21,250 nt of DNA, taken from NCBI GenBank assembly GCA_028279945.1, contig JANQMT010000132.1, forward strand, positions 1-21,250, given 5' to 3'. Source of the DNA: JAKSCF01 sp028279945. GTDB taxonomy: Bacteria > Bacillota > Clostridia > Peptostreptococcales > JAAYPU01. Of this stretch, positions 6,881-15,071 are shown piece after piece. The position numbers were made by a program, and so were the translations under genes. The first letter of the stretch is position 1. The number at the start of each line of letters is the position of its first letter. Below the pieces are notes generated by a model that was not told the origin of the DNA, searched no databases, and saw only the letters and a program-made list of their open reading frames with translations.

Positions 6881-8227
6881 ATGTATAAAAAAATTATAGA
6901 AATGCTTCAATCCAATCAGTTTAACAAAGCAAGAAATGAAATGCTAAACAATAATGAAGCAGATATTGCTGAAATACTTGAAGAGATTATTGAGCAAATC
7001 AGCATTGAAAAAGCAATTATTTTATTTAGAATGTTACCCAAAAATGTATCATTGGAAGTGTTTTCATTTTTATCCAGTGATGTTCAGTTAAAAATAATCA
7101 GTGGTATTACAGATAAAGAGACCCTTTATCTTATGGATGAATTATTTTTCGATGATATGATTGACTTGCTTGAAGAGTTACCTGCCAATGTTGTGAAAAA
7201 AATATTGAGCAGGACTGATAAAGAAAAGAGAAATTTGATCAATCAATTTCTAAACTACCCGGATGACAGTGCCGGCAGCATTATGACCATAGAATATGTT
7301 GGTTTGAAAAAAGAAATGACAGTAGGTGAAGCATTAGAGTACCTGAAAAAAAATGCCGTAGATAAAGAAACCATTTATACATGTTATGTAATGGATTCCG
7401 GTAGAAGGCTGGAAGGAATTGTTTCTCTAAGACAATTAGTAGTGTGCGATGATAATAAAACGTTAAATGAAATCATGGACACTGAAGTTATATATGTTAA
7501 CGCATACGATGACCAAGAAGAAATCGCACAAGTTTTTAAAAAATATGATTTTATTGCTTTACCGGTAGTAGATAAAGAAAATAGATTGGTAGGAATTATA
7601 ACAATAGATGATGTGGTAGATGTAATTGAACAGGAAAATACAGAAGACTTTCAAAAGATGGCAGCTATGGTTCCTTTTGAAAAAGGATATTTGGATACCA
7701 GCGTATTTACTTTGGCTAGAAAAAGGATTGTTTGGCTATTATTTTTGATGGGATCTGCATTGATAACAGGTATAATTATTGGACGTTTTGAGGATATTAT
7801 TTCAAATGTAGCCGTTTTAGTTGCTTTTATGCCATTGATCATGGGCACCGGTGGTAATTCAGGAGCTCAGTCTTCAACACTGGTAATTCGGGGGATGGCA
7901 TTAGGAGACATTAAACTATCAGATATACTTTCAATTCTTTGGAAAGAATTACGTGTCAGTATGGTGGTAGGGATTATTTTAAGCGGAATTATTTTTGTAA
8001 TTACTTTTTATATAAGGCAGGATAGATTACTGATTTCATTAGTTATTAGCATTACCTTGTTTTTAGTTATTGTGATAGCTAAAATTGTAGGAGGTTCTTT
8101 ACCGATAGTGGCTAAGATTTTGCGCTTAGACCCTGCTATTATGGCAAGTCCCATGATTACATCTATCGTTGATGCTGTTTCTGTTTTAATTTACTTTGCT
8201 CTTGCAACTTCATTGCTGGGGCTTTAA
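6881..8227 (+). CDS. mgtE: MgtE-family magnesium transporter
   Basis: A 448-residue Mg2+ channel of the cytoplasmic membrane, usual length for MgtE. The cytoplasmic N domain (about 20-125) is rich in helices with acidic residues (DELFFDDMIDLLEELP, 86-101). A pair of CBS domains follows (about 135-255; VDKENRLVGIITIDDVVDVIE at 230-250 is in the second). The membrane domain (about 283-446) has five hydrophobic segments. MGTGGNSGAQ (321-330) is the family signature, and D431 in TSIVDAVS corresponds to the pore aspartate D432 of Thermus thermophilus MgtE. In characterised members the N and CBS domains close the pore when intracellular Mg2+ is high. ATG 6881 is preferred over upstream TTGs because GGGAGGGAG (6867-6875) precedes it. 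Control is by the M-box and perhaps by the small ORF. Confidence 0.96.
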   Translation: MYKKIIEMLQSNQFNKARNEMLNNNEADIAEILEEIIEQISIEKAIILFRMLPKNVSLEVFSFLSSDVQLKIISGITDKETLYLMDELFFDDMIDLLEELPANVVKKILSRTDKEKRNLINQFLNYPDDSAGSIMTIEYVGLKKEMTVGEALEYLKKNAVDKETIYTCYVMDSGRRLEGIVSLRQLVVCDDNKTLNEIMDTEVIYVNAYDDQEEIAQVFKKYDFIALPVVDKENRLVGIITIDDVVDVIEQENTEDFQKMAAMVPFEKGYLDTSVFTLARKRIVWLLFLMGSALITGIIIGRFEDIISNVAVLVAFMPLIMGTGGNSGAQSSTLVIRGMALGDIKLSDILSILWKELRVSMVVGIILSGIIFVITFYIRQDRLLISLVISITLFLVIVIAKIVGGSLPIVAKILRLDPAIMASPMITSIVDAVSVLIYFALATSLLGL

Positions 8228-8241
8228 TGTAGGTGGAGAGA

Positions 8242-8619
8242 ATGATTGTAGGAATTGGTACGGATATTATTGAGATAGACAGAATCAGGAGTGCTATGAG
8301 TAAATCAGAGCACTCCTTTTTAAAAAGAGTGTTTTCTGAACAAGAGATAAAATATTATAAAATGAATCATTATAATATATCTTCTGTTGCCGGCGGGTTT
8401 GCTGCTAAGGAAGCTGTTATGAAAGCTTTGGGAACGGGATTAAGAGGATTTAAGTTAATAGATATCGAAATATTAAGAGATGATTTAGGAAAGCCCTTTG
8501 TGGTTCTTCATAATCACGCAGATCGAATTGCCAAGGAGAAAGCCATTCAAATCATTCATTTGTCGATATCCCACTGTCAACAATATGCCACTGCTTATGC
8601 AGTTGCTGAAAAAGATTAA
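8242..8619 (+). CDS. acpS: Holo-[acyl-carrier-protein] synthase
   Basis: A 125-residue cytoplasmic enzyme that transfers 4'-phosphopantetheine from CoA to the conserved serine of acyl carrier protein, activating it for fatty acid synthesis. The N-terminus IVGIGTDIIEIDRI (2-15) carries the Mg2+-binding D8. GGFAAKEAVMKALGTG (51-66) carries the second metal ligand E57. LSISHCQQYATAYAV (107-121) is the typical C-terminal strand. Length matches AcpS (about 120-130). ATG 8242 is preferred over GTG 8233 because AGGTGGAG (8231-8238) is the ribosome binding site and the family begins directly at I-x-G-I-G-T-D. It starts 14 bases after mgtE and may be co-transcribed with it. Confidence 0.97.
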   Translation: MIVGIGTDIIEIDRIRSAMSKSEHSFLKRVFSEQEIKYYKMNHYNISSVAGGFAAKEAVMKALGTGLRGFKLIDIEILRDDLGKPFVVLHNHADRIAKEKAIQIIHLSISHCQQYATAYAVAEKD

Positions 8620-8644
8620 TTTAATTTCGAAGGGAGAGGGAATA

Positions 8645-9943
8645 TTGAATTTAGGAAAAATCTTGTGGAATGTAACAATCGTAGACGGAAAAAATAATGC
8701 GCCTAAAGAAAAAATGGCAGTACTGATTGTTAATGACAGAATTCAAGATGTATTATCTATGAATGAAGTAAAGTCACATAACGGTTATGAGGTTATGGAT
8801 ATGGAAGGACAATTTTTATTACCTGGATTAATAGATGCCCATGTACATTTAGCCGGGTGTAAAGGATTTGAGTTTAATGCTGTATCTATCAATCCCATGG
8901 TAAGGGCTTACAAAGGACTGGCTCAGGCTCAAAATATGCTTCGCTATGGTTTTACAACGGTTAGAGATATTTCATTTAATGGTTTGTATTTAAAAAGAGT
9001 CATTAATCATGGGGATCTGGTAGGACCAAGAATTATTGCGTGCGGGCCTGGCATAAATCGTAGTGGCGGGCATGCCGATGTCCATGAGTATCCCTATTCA
9101 TTTATTAAAGATAATCATTTCTGGGGCGTATACGGTGATGGAAAAGAAGAAGTGAGAAAAGCTGTAAGGATGCTATTAAGGGAAGGTGCAGATCAGATCA
9201 AGTTTTTTGCTGATGGCGGTGGTAATAATGCAGTAGATAGAATAGGAGATATGCACTATACTTATGAAGAAATGAAGACAATTGTAGAAGAAGCTAAAAT
9301 GATACGTGGAACAAAAGTATGTGCTCATGCTGAAATCCGTGAGTCTATTAATGCTTGCGTAGATGCAGGTGTAGATTCAATAGAGCATGGAGAAGATTTA
9401 ACAGAAGAAATCGCTGAAAAAATGAAAAAAAGAGGAACATTTTTGGTGCCAACTCTAAACCTTATTGCAAATTGGTCCAGGGATTTTGTTGTAGATGAAA
9501 GTGACATACAGCCTTCTGAAGAATATGGTCCGTTTTTTTACAGGGATCATGATCAACCGGACATAGATAGTGAGGTAGAAAGAAAAAAAGCTTATGATAA
9601 TTTTAAATTAGCACTCAGAAACGGCGTTGAAATTGCTTTAGGGTCAGATTCTATAGAGGATGATTCCACGGTTTATGGGTATTATAGTGCTAAGGAATTA
9701 GAAGTAATGGTAGATGCCGGGATGACTGCTTTAGAAGGCATAAAGGCAGCAACTTCTTCTGCAGCACGTTTGTTAGGCGTCGATCATCTAATAGGTAATA
9801 TTGAAAAAGGTAAGCTAGCGGACTTAATCGTAGTGAGCGGTGATATTACAAAAGATGTAAAAATCATTCAAGATAAAAAGAATATTCAATATGTTTTCCA
9901 ATCAGGAAAGCTTGTATTAAGTGAAGGCAATCTTCATATATAA
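8645..9943 (+). CDS. Amidohydrolase-superfamily metal-dependent hydrolase (prolidase/imidazolonepropionase-like)
   Basis: A 432-residue predicted cytoplasmic enzyme with a TIM-barrel metal site. Ligand motifs in order: HVHLAG (H66, H68); QIKFFADGG (K186, a candidate carboxylated bridging lysine); CAHAE (H228); SIEHGED (H248); and LGSDS (D335). A composite beta-sandwich is formed by the N-terminal strands (1-60) and the C-terminal segment ending GNIEKGKLADLIVV. This set is typical of the binuclear amidohydrolase branch that includes Xaa-Pro dipeptidases and related hydrolases, so an acyl-amino-acid or dipeptide substrate is plausible, but not assignable from sequence. The start is TTG 8645, 8 bases after AGGGAG (8631-8636); a longer frame would run through the end of acpS and lacks a site. 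No signal peptide is seen. Confidence 0.88.
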   Translation: MNLGKILWNVTIVDGKNNAPKEKMAVLIVNDRIQDVLSMNEVKSHNGYEVMDMEGQFLLPGLIDAHVHLAGCKGFEFNAVSINPMVRAYKGLAQAQNMLRYGFTTVRDISFNGLYLKRVINHGDLVGPRIIACGPGINRSGGHADVHEYPYSFIKDNHFWGVYGDGKEEVRKAVRMLLREGADQIKFFADGGGNNAVDRIGDMHYTYEEMKTIVEEAKMIRGTKVCAHAEIRESINACVDAGVDSIEHGEDLTEEIAEKMKKRGTFLVPTLNLIANWSRDFVVDESDIQPSEEYGPFFYRDHDQPDIDSEVERKKAYDNFKLALRNGVEIALGSDSIEDDSTVYGYYSAKELEVMVDAGMTALEGIKAATSSAARLLGVDHLIGNIEKGKLADLIVVSGDITKDVKIIQDKKNIQYVFQSGKLVLSEGNLHI

Positions 9944-9958
9944 AAGGGTGTGGGTGTT

Positions 9959-11500
9959 GTGATTTTGGTTTCTGGTAAAGAAATGAAAGAAATAGACAGA
10001 ACGGCAATTGAAGATCATGGTATCTCCGGACTACGTTTGATGGAGACAGCAGGTATTCGAGTGTTTGAAGCCATACAGAAAGAACTCAATGATAAGGATC
10101 AAAATGTTTTAATAGTATGTGGAGCCGGTAACAATGGTGGTGATGGATACGTTGTTGCAAGAAAGCTCATACAACAATTTATTCCTGTTAAAGTATATTC
10201 TACTGTCAATCCAAATAAATTAAAGGGAGATGCAAAAGCAAATTATCAAAGACTTAAGGAAATGGGCATCGATATATATCCATTGAATCATGAAGAAAAC
10301 AGTAATTTTAAGAATGATGTAGATGAATCGGATATCATTGTAGATGCCATTCTTGGGACAGGCTTGTCTAGGCCTGTAAGTGATGAGCTAGTAGCTGTCT
10401 TTAATATTATCAATCAATCTTCAAAAAAAATATTTTCTATAGATATTCCATCAGGTATTGGTGCTGAAACAGGCAGAAATTATGGTTCTGCAATTCAAGC
10501 TAACAAAACAATAACCTTTCAATTGCCAAAATTGGGCTGTATTTTATATCCCGGATCAGAACATACAGGTGAATTGATAATAGTAGATATTGGAATTCCG
10601 CAAAAGATTATTGATAAAAACCATTCCAATATCTATACTATAGAAGAAAAAACGATTAAAAATATTATAAAACCACGACAAAAAGAGTTACATAAAGGAA
10701 ATTGTGGTAAACTAATAATTATTGCTGGTTCAAAAGGGATGGCAGGAGCAGCTGTTCTAACTGCTAAATCTGCATTAAGAAGCGGTGCAGGGCTTGTGAA
10801 GATAGCTGTTCCTGAATCCATTACAGATATATTGCAAATATCAGTACCGGAAGCTATATGCATCTCTTTAAAAGGTTCAAACAGTGAACAAGTTAACGAA
10901 GAAAATGTTGAGAGAATTATAAAAAATGCCATGAGCTGTAATGCTATTGCAATAGGGCCGGGTTTGGGCAGTCATAATGATATTAAAAAATTGCTGAAAA
11001 ATACTATTAATACAAAAAAGCCTATTGTTATTGATGCGGATGGGTTAAATGCTATTAGTGATGAGCCTGGGCAAGTTTTAAAAAAAGGTTTACCTATTAT
11101 CATAACACCTCATCCCGGAGAGATGTCTCGTCTAACAGGGTTAGATGTAAAGTATATAAACGAAAATAGAATTGAAGTTACAAGAAACTTTTCTAAAAAA
11201 TGGGGTATAATAGTTGTATTGAAAGGCGCACGTACCACAATTGGACTGCCGGATGGAACCGTTTTTGTCAATGTTTCCGGTAATCCGGGAATGGCAACCG
11301 GTGGAAGCGGTGATGCATTGACAGGTATCATATCGTCTTTTTGTGCACAAGGATTATGTGCTGAACATGCTGCAATAGCCAGCGTTTACATACATGGAAG
11401 AGCAGGCGATATAATGGCAAAACAGTATGGAGAGTATGGGCTATGTGCCGGTGATTTGACAATTGGGACGGCACTGGCTATAAAAGAAATATTCGAGTAA
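9959..11500 (+). CDS. nnrD: Bifunctional NAD(P)H-hydrate epimerase / ADP-dependent NAD(P)HX dehydratase
   Basis: A 513-residue nicotinamide nucleotide repair enzyme. The N-terminal YjeF_N epimerase half (about 1-220) interconverts S- and R-NAD(P)HX and shows CGAGNNGGDGYVVAR (54-68), DAILGTGLSR (129-138) and SIDIPSGIGAETG (160-172). The C-terminal carbohydrate-kinase-like half (about 235-513) dehydrates S-NAD(P)HX using ADP and shows GSKGMAGAA (257-265), IGPGLGS (332-338), IDADGLNAI (358-366), THPG-type TPHPGEMSRLTG (383-394), VLKGART (420-426) and the catalytic-loop motif GNPGMATGGSGDALTG (441-456). All key motifs are intact. GTG 9959 is preferred over GTG 9950 because AAAGGG (9943-9948) then sits at a workable distance. 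In Bacillota this gene often lies near acpS, alr and mazEF, as here apart from alr. Confidence 0.96.
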   Translation: MILVSGKEMKEIDRTAIEDHGISGLRLMETAGIRVFEAIQKELNDKDQNVLIVCGAGNNGGDGYVVARKLIQQFIPVKVYSTVNPNKLKGDAKANYQRLKEMGIDIYPLNHEENSNFKNDVDESDIIVDAILGTGLSRPVSDELVAVFNIINQSSKKIFSIDIPSGIGAETGRNYGSAIQANKTITFQLPKLGCILYPGSEHTGELIIVDIGIPQKIIDKNHSNIYTIEEKTIKNIIKPRQKELHKGNCGKLIIIAGSKGMAGAAVLTAKSALRSGAGLVKIAVPESITDILQISVPEAICISLKGSNSEQVNEENVERIIKNAMSCNAIAIGPGLGSHNDIKKLLKNTINTKKPIVIDADGLNAISDEPGQVLKKGLPIIITPHPGEMSRLTGLDVKYINENRIEVTRNFSKKWGIIVVLKGARTTIGLPDGTVFVNVSGNPGMATGGSGDALTGIISSFCAQGLCAEHAAIASVYIHGRAGDIMAKQYGEYGLCAGDLTIGTALAIKEIFE

Positions 11501-11525
11501 GGAAAAAAGAGGAAAAAACACTTTG

Positions 11526-11555
11526 TTGACACTATTTGCTCCATATGTATATAAT
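11526..11555 (+). promoter_or_regulatory. Promoter of the mazEF operon
   Basis: A consensus TTGACA (11526-11531), 18 bp, and TATAAT (11550-11555). It follows the nnrD stop by 25 bases and would start transcription near 11562, inside the palindrome described next. Confidence 0.85.
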
Positions 11556-11585
11556 AGTAGTATATATGGTTATATATACTATTAT
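11551..11585 (+). promoter_or_regulatory. Palindrome over the mazEF start site, candidate autoregulatory operator
   Basis: AGTATATAT (11559-11567) and ATATATACT (11572-11580) form a perfect 9-bp inverted repeat around GGTT. Outer ATAAT (11551-11555) and ATTAT (11581-11585) extend it, with three extra bases (11556-11558) on the left. It covers the -10 element and the expected start site. MazE-type antitoxins with MazF commonly repress their own promoter at such palindromes; binding here is inferred. Confidence 0.55.
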
Positions 11586-11636
11586 ACTTTGGGCTTGAAT
11601 GATTTAGCGAGGTGTGAAAGTTGGAGGAGTGGTTTT

Positions 11637-11912
11637 ATGGCTGATACCAGAAAGATTTTGGTTAATTTACCCAGTAATTTACTTGAAGAAGTAGATAACC
11701 TAGTGAAAGAAGAACAACAAAACAGAAGCGAATTTATCCGAGAGGCTATGAAACTTTATTTAAGAGAAAGAAAAAAGATACGCATAAGAGAAATGATGAA
11801 AAAAGGATATATGGAAATGGGGATGATTAATTTAGAGATTTCTGAGGTAGGCGTAGAAGAAGATAGATTAATCCTCGAAAAATATGAAAAAATATTAGCG
11901 GAGAGTGAGTGA
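11637..11912 (+). CDS. mazE: MazE/EndoAI-type antitoxin, ribbon-helix-helix
   Basis: A 91-residue cytoplasmic antitoxin that neutralises the adjacent MazF ribonuclease. The N-terminal ribbon-helix-helix domain (about 5-45) contains RKILVNLPSNLLEEVDNLV and NRSEFIREAMKLYLRER, typical of the EndoAI branch in Bacillota rather than the AbrB-like MazE of E. coli. The acidic C-terminal tail (about 68-91, VGVEEDRLILEKYEKILAESE) is the expected toxin-wrapping part. ATG 11637 is chosen because GGAGGAG (11623-11629) lies 7 bases upstream; longer TTG starts would overlap the promoter. The gene ends two bases before the chosen start of mazF. It probably represses its own promoter through the palindrome at 11551-11585. 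Confidence 0.93.
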   Translation: MADTRKILVNLPSNLLEEVDNLVKEEQQNRSEFIREAMKLYLRERKKIRIREMMKKGYMEMGMINLEISEVGVEEDRLILEKYEKILAESE

Positions 11913-11913
11913 C

Positions 11914-12264
11914 TTGGTAATAAAACGAGGTGATATTTACTTTGCCGATTTAAGTCCGGTCATTGGCTCCGAACAAGGAGGACTGAGACCGGTTTTAGTC
12001 CTACAAAATGATATTGGAAATAAATATAGCCCTACAGTCATCATCGCAGCGATTACTTCACAGATTAATAAAGCCAAACTTCCTACACATGTGGAAATTG
12101 GCGCTTTAGGGCATGGACTAAATAAAGATTCGGTAGTTTTACTAGAGCAGATAAGAACCATTGACAAACAACGTCTAAAAGAAAAAATCGGGCACGCTGA
12201 TGAGGATGTAATGATAAAAGTCAATGAAGCCCTATCAGTGAGTTTTGGATTAATAGATTTTTAA
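11914..12264 (+). CDS. mazF: MazF/EndoA-type mRNA interferase toxin
   Basis: A 116-residue sequence-specific endoribonuclease of the EndoA branch, which in Bacillus subtilis cuts mRNA at UACAU-like sites; the site here is not known. The sequence follows EndoA closely throughout: KRGDIYFADLSPVIGSEQGG (4-23), RPVLVLQNDIGN (25-36), AAITSQINKAKLPTHVEI (45-62), SVVLLEQIRTIDKQRL (73-88). The catalytic residues R25 and T48 of EndoA are present, so the toxin looks active. TTG 11914 is preferred over GTG 11905, because GGAGAG (11900-11905) then has 8-base spacing and the protein has the same 116-residue length as B. subtilis EndoA. It is coupled to mazE with almost no gap. Confidence 0.97.
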   Translation: MVIKRGDIYFADLSPVIGSEQGGLRPVLVLQNDIGNKYSPTVIIAAITSQINKAKLPTHVEIGALGHGLNKDSVVLLEQIRTIDKQRLKEKIGHADEDVMIKVNEALSVSFGLIDF

Positions 12265-12279
12265 TGGAGGATAACCAGG

Positions 12280-12771
12280 GTGAGAAACAAAGGAAAAGTA
12301 TTGATAATAAGTTTTATAGGTTTAGTTATGTTCAGCATAATTGCTACAGCAAGTAGTAATAGTCTAGGAACTGAGCAAGATCCTGTCGTTACAGTTAGCT
12401 ACGTAGAAGCAAAGATAAATGAGCTTAAGACATATATTGATGAAAAGCTCGCAAATACGACTTTACCATCTGATACTCAATCAACAACCGATGAACCTCA
12501 AGTCGTGACTGCATTTGAGGTGCTTAATCTTCAAGAAAATCAAAGCCTAATTGGAAAAGATAGTACAGAAATAATACTAAGATCAGGAACAGCTAACGCT
12601 ATAGATAATGGTGTAGACGGCATTTCTGATTTGACAGGTGGAAAAGATCTTAAGAGTGGCGATGAGATTGAAAGAAACCATCTTTTAATTGTTCCCAGAG
12701 ATGATGGAAGAGGCATTTTAGCCACATCGGAAATATGGGTGATGGTAAAAGGTGGATATGAAATAAAATAG
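12280..12771 (+). CDS. Small secreted or membrane-anchored protein of unknown function
   Basis: A 163-residue protein starting at GTG 12280, 9 bases after GGAGG (12266-12270). It has a basic start (MRNKGK), a hydrophobic core about 7-24 (VLIISFIGLVMFSIIATA), and a possible cleavage near ATA-S, so export is likely. There is no lipobox cysteine. Then comes DPVVTVSYVEAKINELKTYIDEKL, probably a short helix or coiled coil (36-57), a Thr/Ser-rich linker (60-72), and a compact domain (about 77-163) with LIGKDSTEIILRSGTA, GGKDLKSGDEI and NHLLIVPRDDGRGI. I have the impression of similar small exported proteins in other Clostridia but cannot name a family. It sits 15 bases after mazF and is probably transcribed with it, ending at the terminator that follows; a link to the toxin is not implied. 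Confidence 0.8.
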   Translation: MRNKGKVLIISFIGLVMFSIIATASSNSLGTEQDPVVTVSYVEAKINELKTYIDEKLANTTLPSDTQSTTDEPQVVTAFEVLNLQENQSLIGKDSTEIILRSGTANAIDNGVDGISDLTGGKDLKSGDEIERNHLLIVPRDDGRGILATSEIWVMVKGGYEIK

Positions 12772-12791
12772 ATATAATAAACTATTGAGAT

Positions 12792-12831
12792 AGGGAAGAA
12801 TTTTAAGAATTCTTCCCTTCCAGTTTTTTTT
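12792..12831 (+). terminator. Strong Rho-independent terminator after the mazEF operon
   Basis: A perfect 11-bp stem, AGGGAAGAATT (12792-12802) with AATTCTTCCCT (12808-12818), loop TTAAG, and a run of eight T after TCCAG (12824-12831). It separates the mazEF unit from the cell-envelope operon. Confidence 0.93.
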
Positions 12832-12843
12832 GAATTTATTTGC

Positions 12844-12872
12844 TTTACTCGGATATAAAATATCTTTACAAT
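12844..12872 (+). promoter_or_regulatory. Candidate promoter of the cell-envelope operon
   Basis: TTTACT (12844-12849), 17 bp, TACAAT (12867-12872). It lies just after the terminator and 35 bases before the first ATG of the operon, with no gene between. Confidence 0.55.
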
Positions 12873-12906
12873 AGAATAGTAGATTATTATAGCTAGGAGG
12901 ACAGAA

Positions 12907-15069
12907 ATGCAATTATTGAGAAATAATAAGGTTTTCTATATATTGATTATCATATCCCTTGTGGTAGCCATAGCAGCTTCTTTGGGAAGAATCAATGTAG
13001 AAACCAATAATAAAAATGTAGATGTTATAGTAGATTATACTGAATTAAATGAATTGGCTAAGCAAAGCAATGAAGACATCTCTGTTTGGCTTAACCTATT
13101 TACAGAACTGAAAGTTAATAAAGTAGGATTGTCGGAAGAAAGTCTTCACTCATTAATGGAAGAGGGACAACCGGTAAAAGCAGAAATTATGAAAAAGGTG
13201 GTAGAAGATATCCATTGGGCGGATCATATGCCTGAAACCATGCTAAAAGCGATTTATTCAAACAATGAACAATATGACCCCAATGATGTTTTAATTACGA
13301 CTTCTTCAGAAGATTTATTTGATTTTATAAAAGCTGCAATGAAAGAGCGATATGATTCAGATCGATACTTTACAGCACAAGGAGAAAATACATATTATAT
13401 ATTATTAGATGGGACACCTAAGGACACGCTATATTCATCTAAAGAAAAATTATTTGAGACCAATGATAACCCCTATAGAGAGCTTAGAAAAGCCGAGTAT
13501 TCAAAGCTTATGTATCTAAGCCTTGGATTTGATAAAGATAAATTACAAAAAGTCAAAAATGCTGATATGCAAATTATTCCAAGAACTGTAGGATTTGATG
13601 GATGGAATGGAAGAAAATTTGAAAAAGCTGTTGTAGAAGAATATTCGCAGTTAAAGGAAATACCAGAATATATTCTTTTTGCAGGCTTAGAAATAATAGG
13701 ACAAGATGAAGGCAGTGTACTCATTAAAGATTATATTGAATCCAATCATATTAAAATCGGAATGGTAGAATCAACCTTTCAAAGAGGCCACAACGAGCAA
13801 ACAGGTCTTTTTGAATTGGTAGAAGCATCCAACTATAATATGGTACGAACATTTACAACTTGGAATTACATACAAAATAGATATCAATACTACAATTATC
13901 CTGGGGCAGAAGAAATTGAAAATACTTTTTTTAGAGCGATTACGGAAAGAAATATTCGCTTAATTTATTTTAAACCCATAAAAGAGTTTAAAGACCATTA
14001 TGTTTACATTACCGATAAAAATGAGTATATCAAAATGTTTGAAAGCCTAGAAAGTAGAATTGCTGAACATGGTATATATTTTGGGCCGGCTTCTGTGATG
14101 CAGCCATATAAAATCGGTGTTGTTAAAAAGGTTCTGATGACTTTAGGAACCATTGCCGGGGGAATGATTTTATTATCTGCCTTCATTGACCTAAAAAATA
14201 GATATAAGTATGGGTTACTGGGCCTGGGTTCAATAGGCGCTATTGGTGCATTTATAGTAAGTGCTCAATTAGCCGAGTTGGCATCCGCTCTGGCAGCATC
14301 TATTATTTTTCCTTCATTGGCTATATATTATCTATTGTTACGATGTCGGTATTATCAGTCTGTTTTAGCTCAGGATGAAAAATTATCAAAAACAATTATA
14401 TTTTCAATTAAAGAACTTTTGATTGCTTCAAGTATTTCTGCTATAGGGGCACTATTGACATCAGCAGTCATAGCAGATATTGACTATTTATTGGAATTAA
14501 GCTTTTTTAGAGGTGTCAAGCTGGCACAATTGGGACCGATTATCGTATTTATGCTTTTGTATTTGTCTATCTTTGGGTCAAAAGAATCCCTAAATAAAAA
14601 GTTTGATATGAGTGGGATACAAGATATTCTAGCCTACAACATAAAAGTATGGGTGGTATTAGTAGGAGGAATTGTTTTGGCGGCCGGCTATGTTTATATG
14701 GCTCGAACCGGTCATGAAACATCCATAGAACCTTTGAAAATAGAAATGATATTTAGGAATTTCTTAGAAGAAAAATTATTCGCCAGACCAAGAAATAAAG
14801 AATTTTTAATAGCTTTTCCGGCGTTGATGCTAACCGTATATATGATCATTCGGAGATTGAAAAACTGGATACCGTTTATCTTTGGAATAGCAGCAGTGAT
14901 TGGTCAAACTTCTATTGTAAATACCTTTATGCATATGAGGACTCCAATGTATCTTTCCATTGTTCGTACAGGTTATTCTCTTTTGTTTGGGATCGTTTTG
15001 GGGGTAATATATTTAGTCTTATTTGAATTATTATTAAGGATCATAAAAAGGGTTAAAGGAGAAGCTTAA
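12907..15069 (+). CDS. DUF5693-like polytopic membrane protein
   Basis: A 720-residue membrane protein. It has an N-terminal membrane anchor (about 8-27, KVFYILIIISLVVAIAAS), a large region of about 375 residues (28-405) that is expected outside the membrane, then about eight or nine hydrophobic segments (from about 406 to 713). The soluble part has alternating strands and helices, for example IPEYILFAGLEIIG, HIKIGMVESTFQRG and IRLIYFKPIKEF, suggesting a barrel-like fold, but I see no named catalytic motif. I place it with DUF5693 from its layout and its place directly before csaB; that is memory of gene context, not a search. ATG 12907 follows TAGGAGG (12894-12900) with good spacing. It is two bases upstream of csaB, so an envelope role with the polymer genes is likely. 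A transport or polymer-handling function is a guess. Confidence 0.72.
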   Translation: MQLLRNNKVFYILIIISLVVAIAASLGRINVETNNKNVDVIVDYTELNELAKQSNEDISVWLNLFTELKVNKVGLSEESLHSLMEEGQPVKAEIMKKVVEDIHWADHMPETMLKAIYSNNEQYDPNDVLITTSSEDLFDFIKAAMKERYDSDRYFTAQGENTYYILLDGTPKDTLYSSKEKLFETNDNPYRELRKAEYSKLMYLSLGFDKDKLQKVKNADMQIIPRTVGFDGWNGRKFEKAVVEEYSQLKEIPEYILFAGLEIIGQDEGSVLIKDYIESNHIKIGMVESTFQRGHNEQTGLFELVEASNYNMVRTFTTWNYIQNRYQYYNYPGAEEIENTFFRAITERNIRLIYFKPIKEFKDHYVYITDKNEYIKMFESLESRIAEHGIYFGPASVMQPYKIGVVKKVLMTLGTIAGGMILLSAFIDLKNRYKYGLLGLGSIGAIGAFIVSAQLAELASALAASIIFPSLAIYYLLLRCRYYQSVLAQDEKLSKTIIFSIKELLIASSISAIGALLTSAVIADIDYLLELSFFRGVKLAQLGPIIVFMLLYLSIFGSKESLNKKFDMSGIQDILAYNIKVWVVLVGGIVLAAGYVYMARTGHETSIEPLKIEMIFRNFLEEKLFARPRNKEFLIAFPALMLTVYMIIRRLKNWIPFIFGIAAVIGQTSIVNTFMHMRTPMYLSIVRTGYSLLFGIVLGVIYLVLFELLLRIIKRVKGEA

Positions 15070-15071
15070 AT

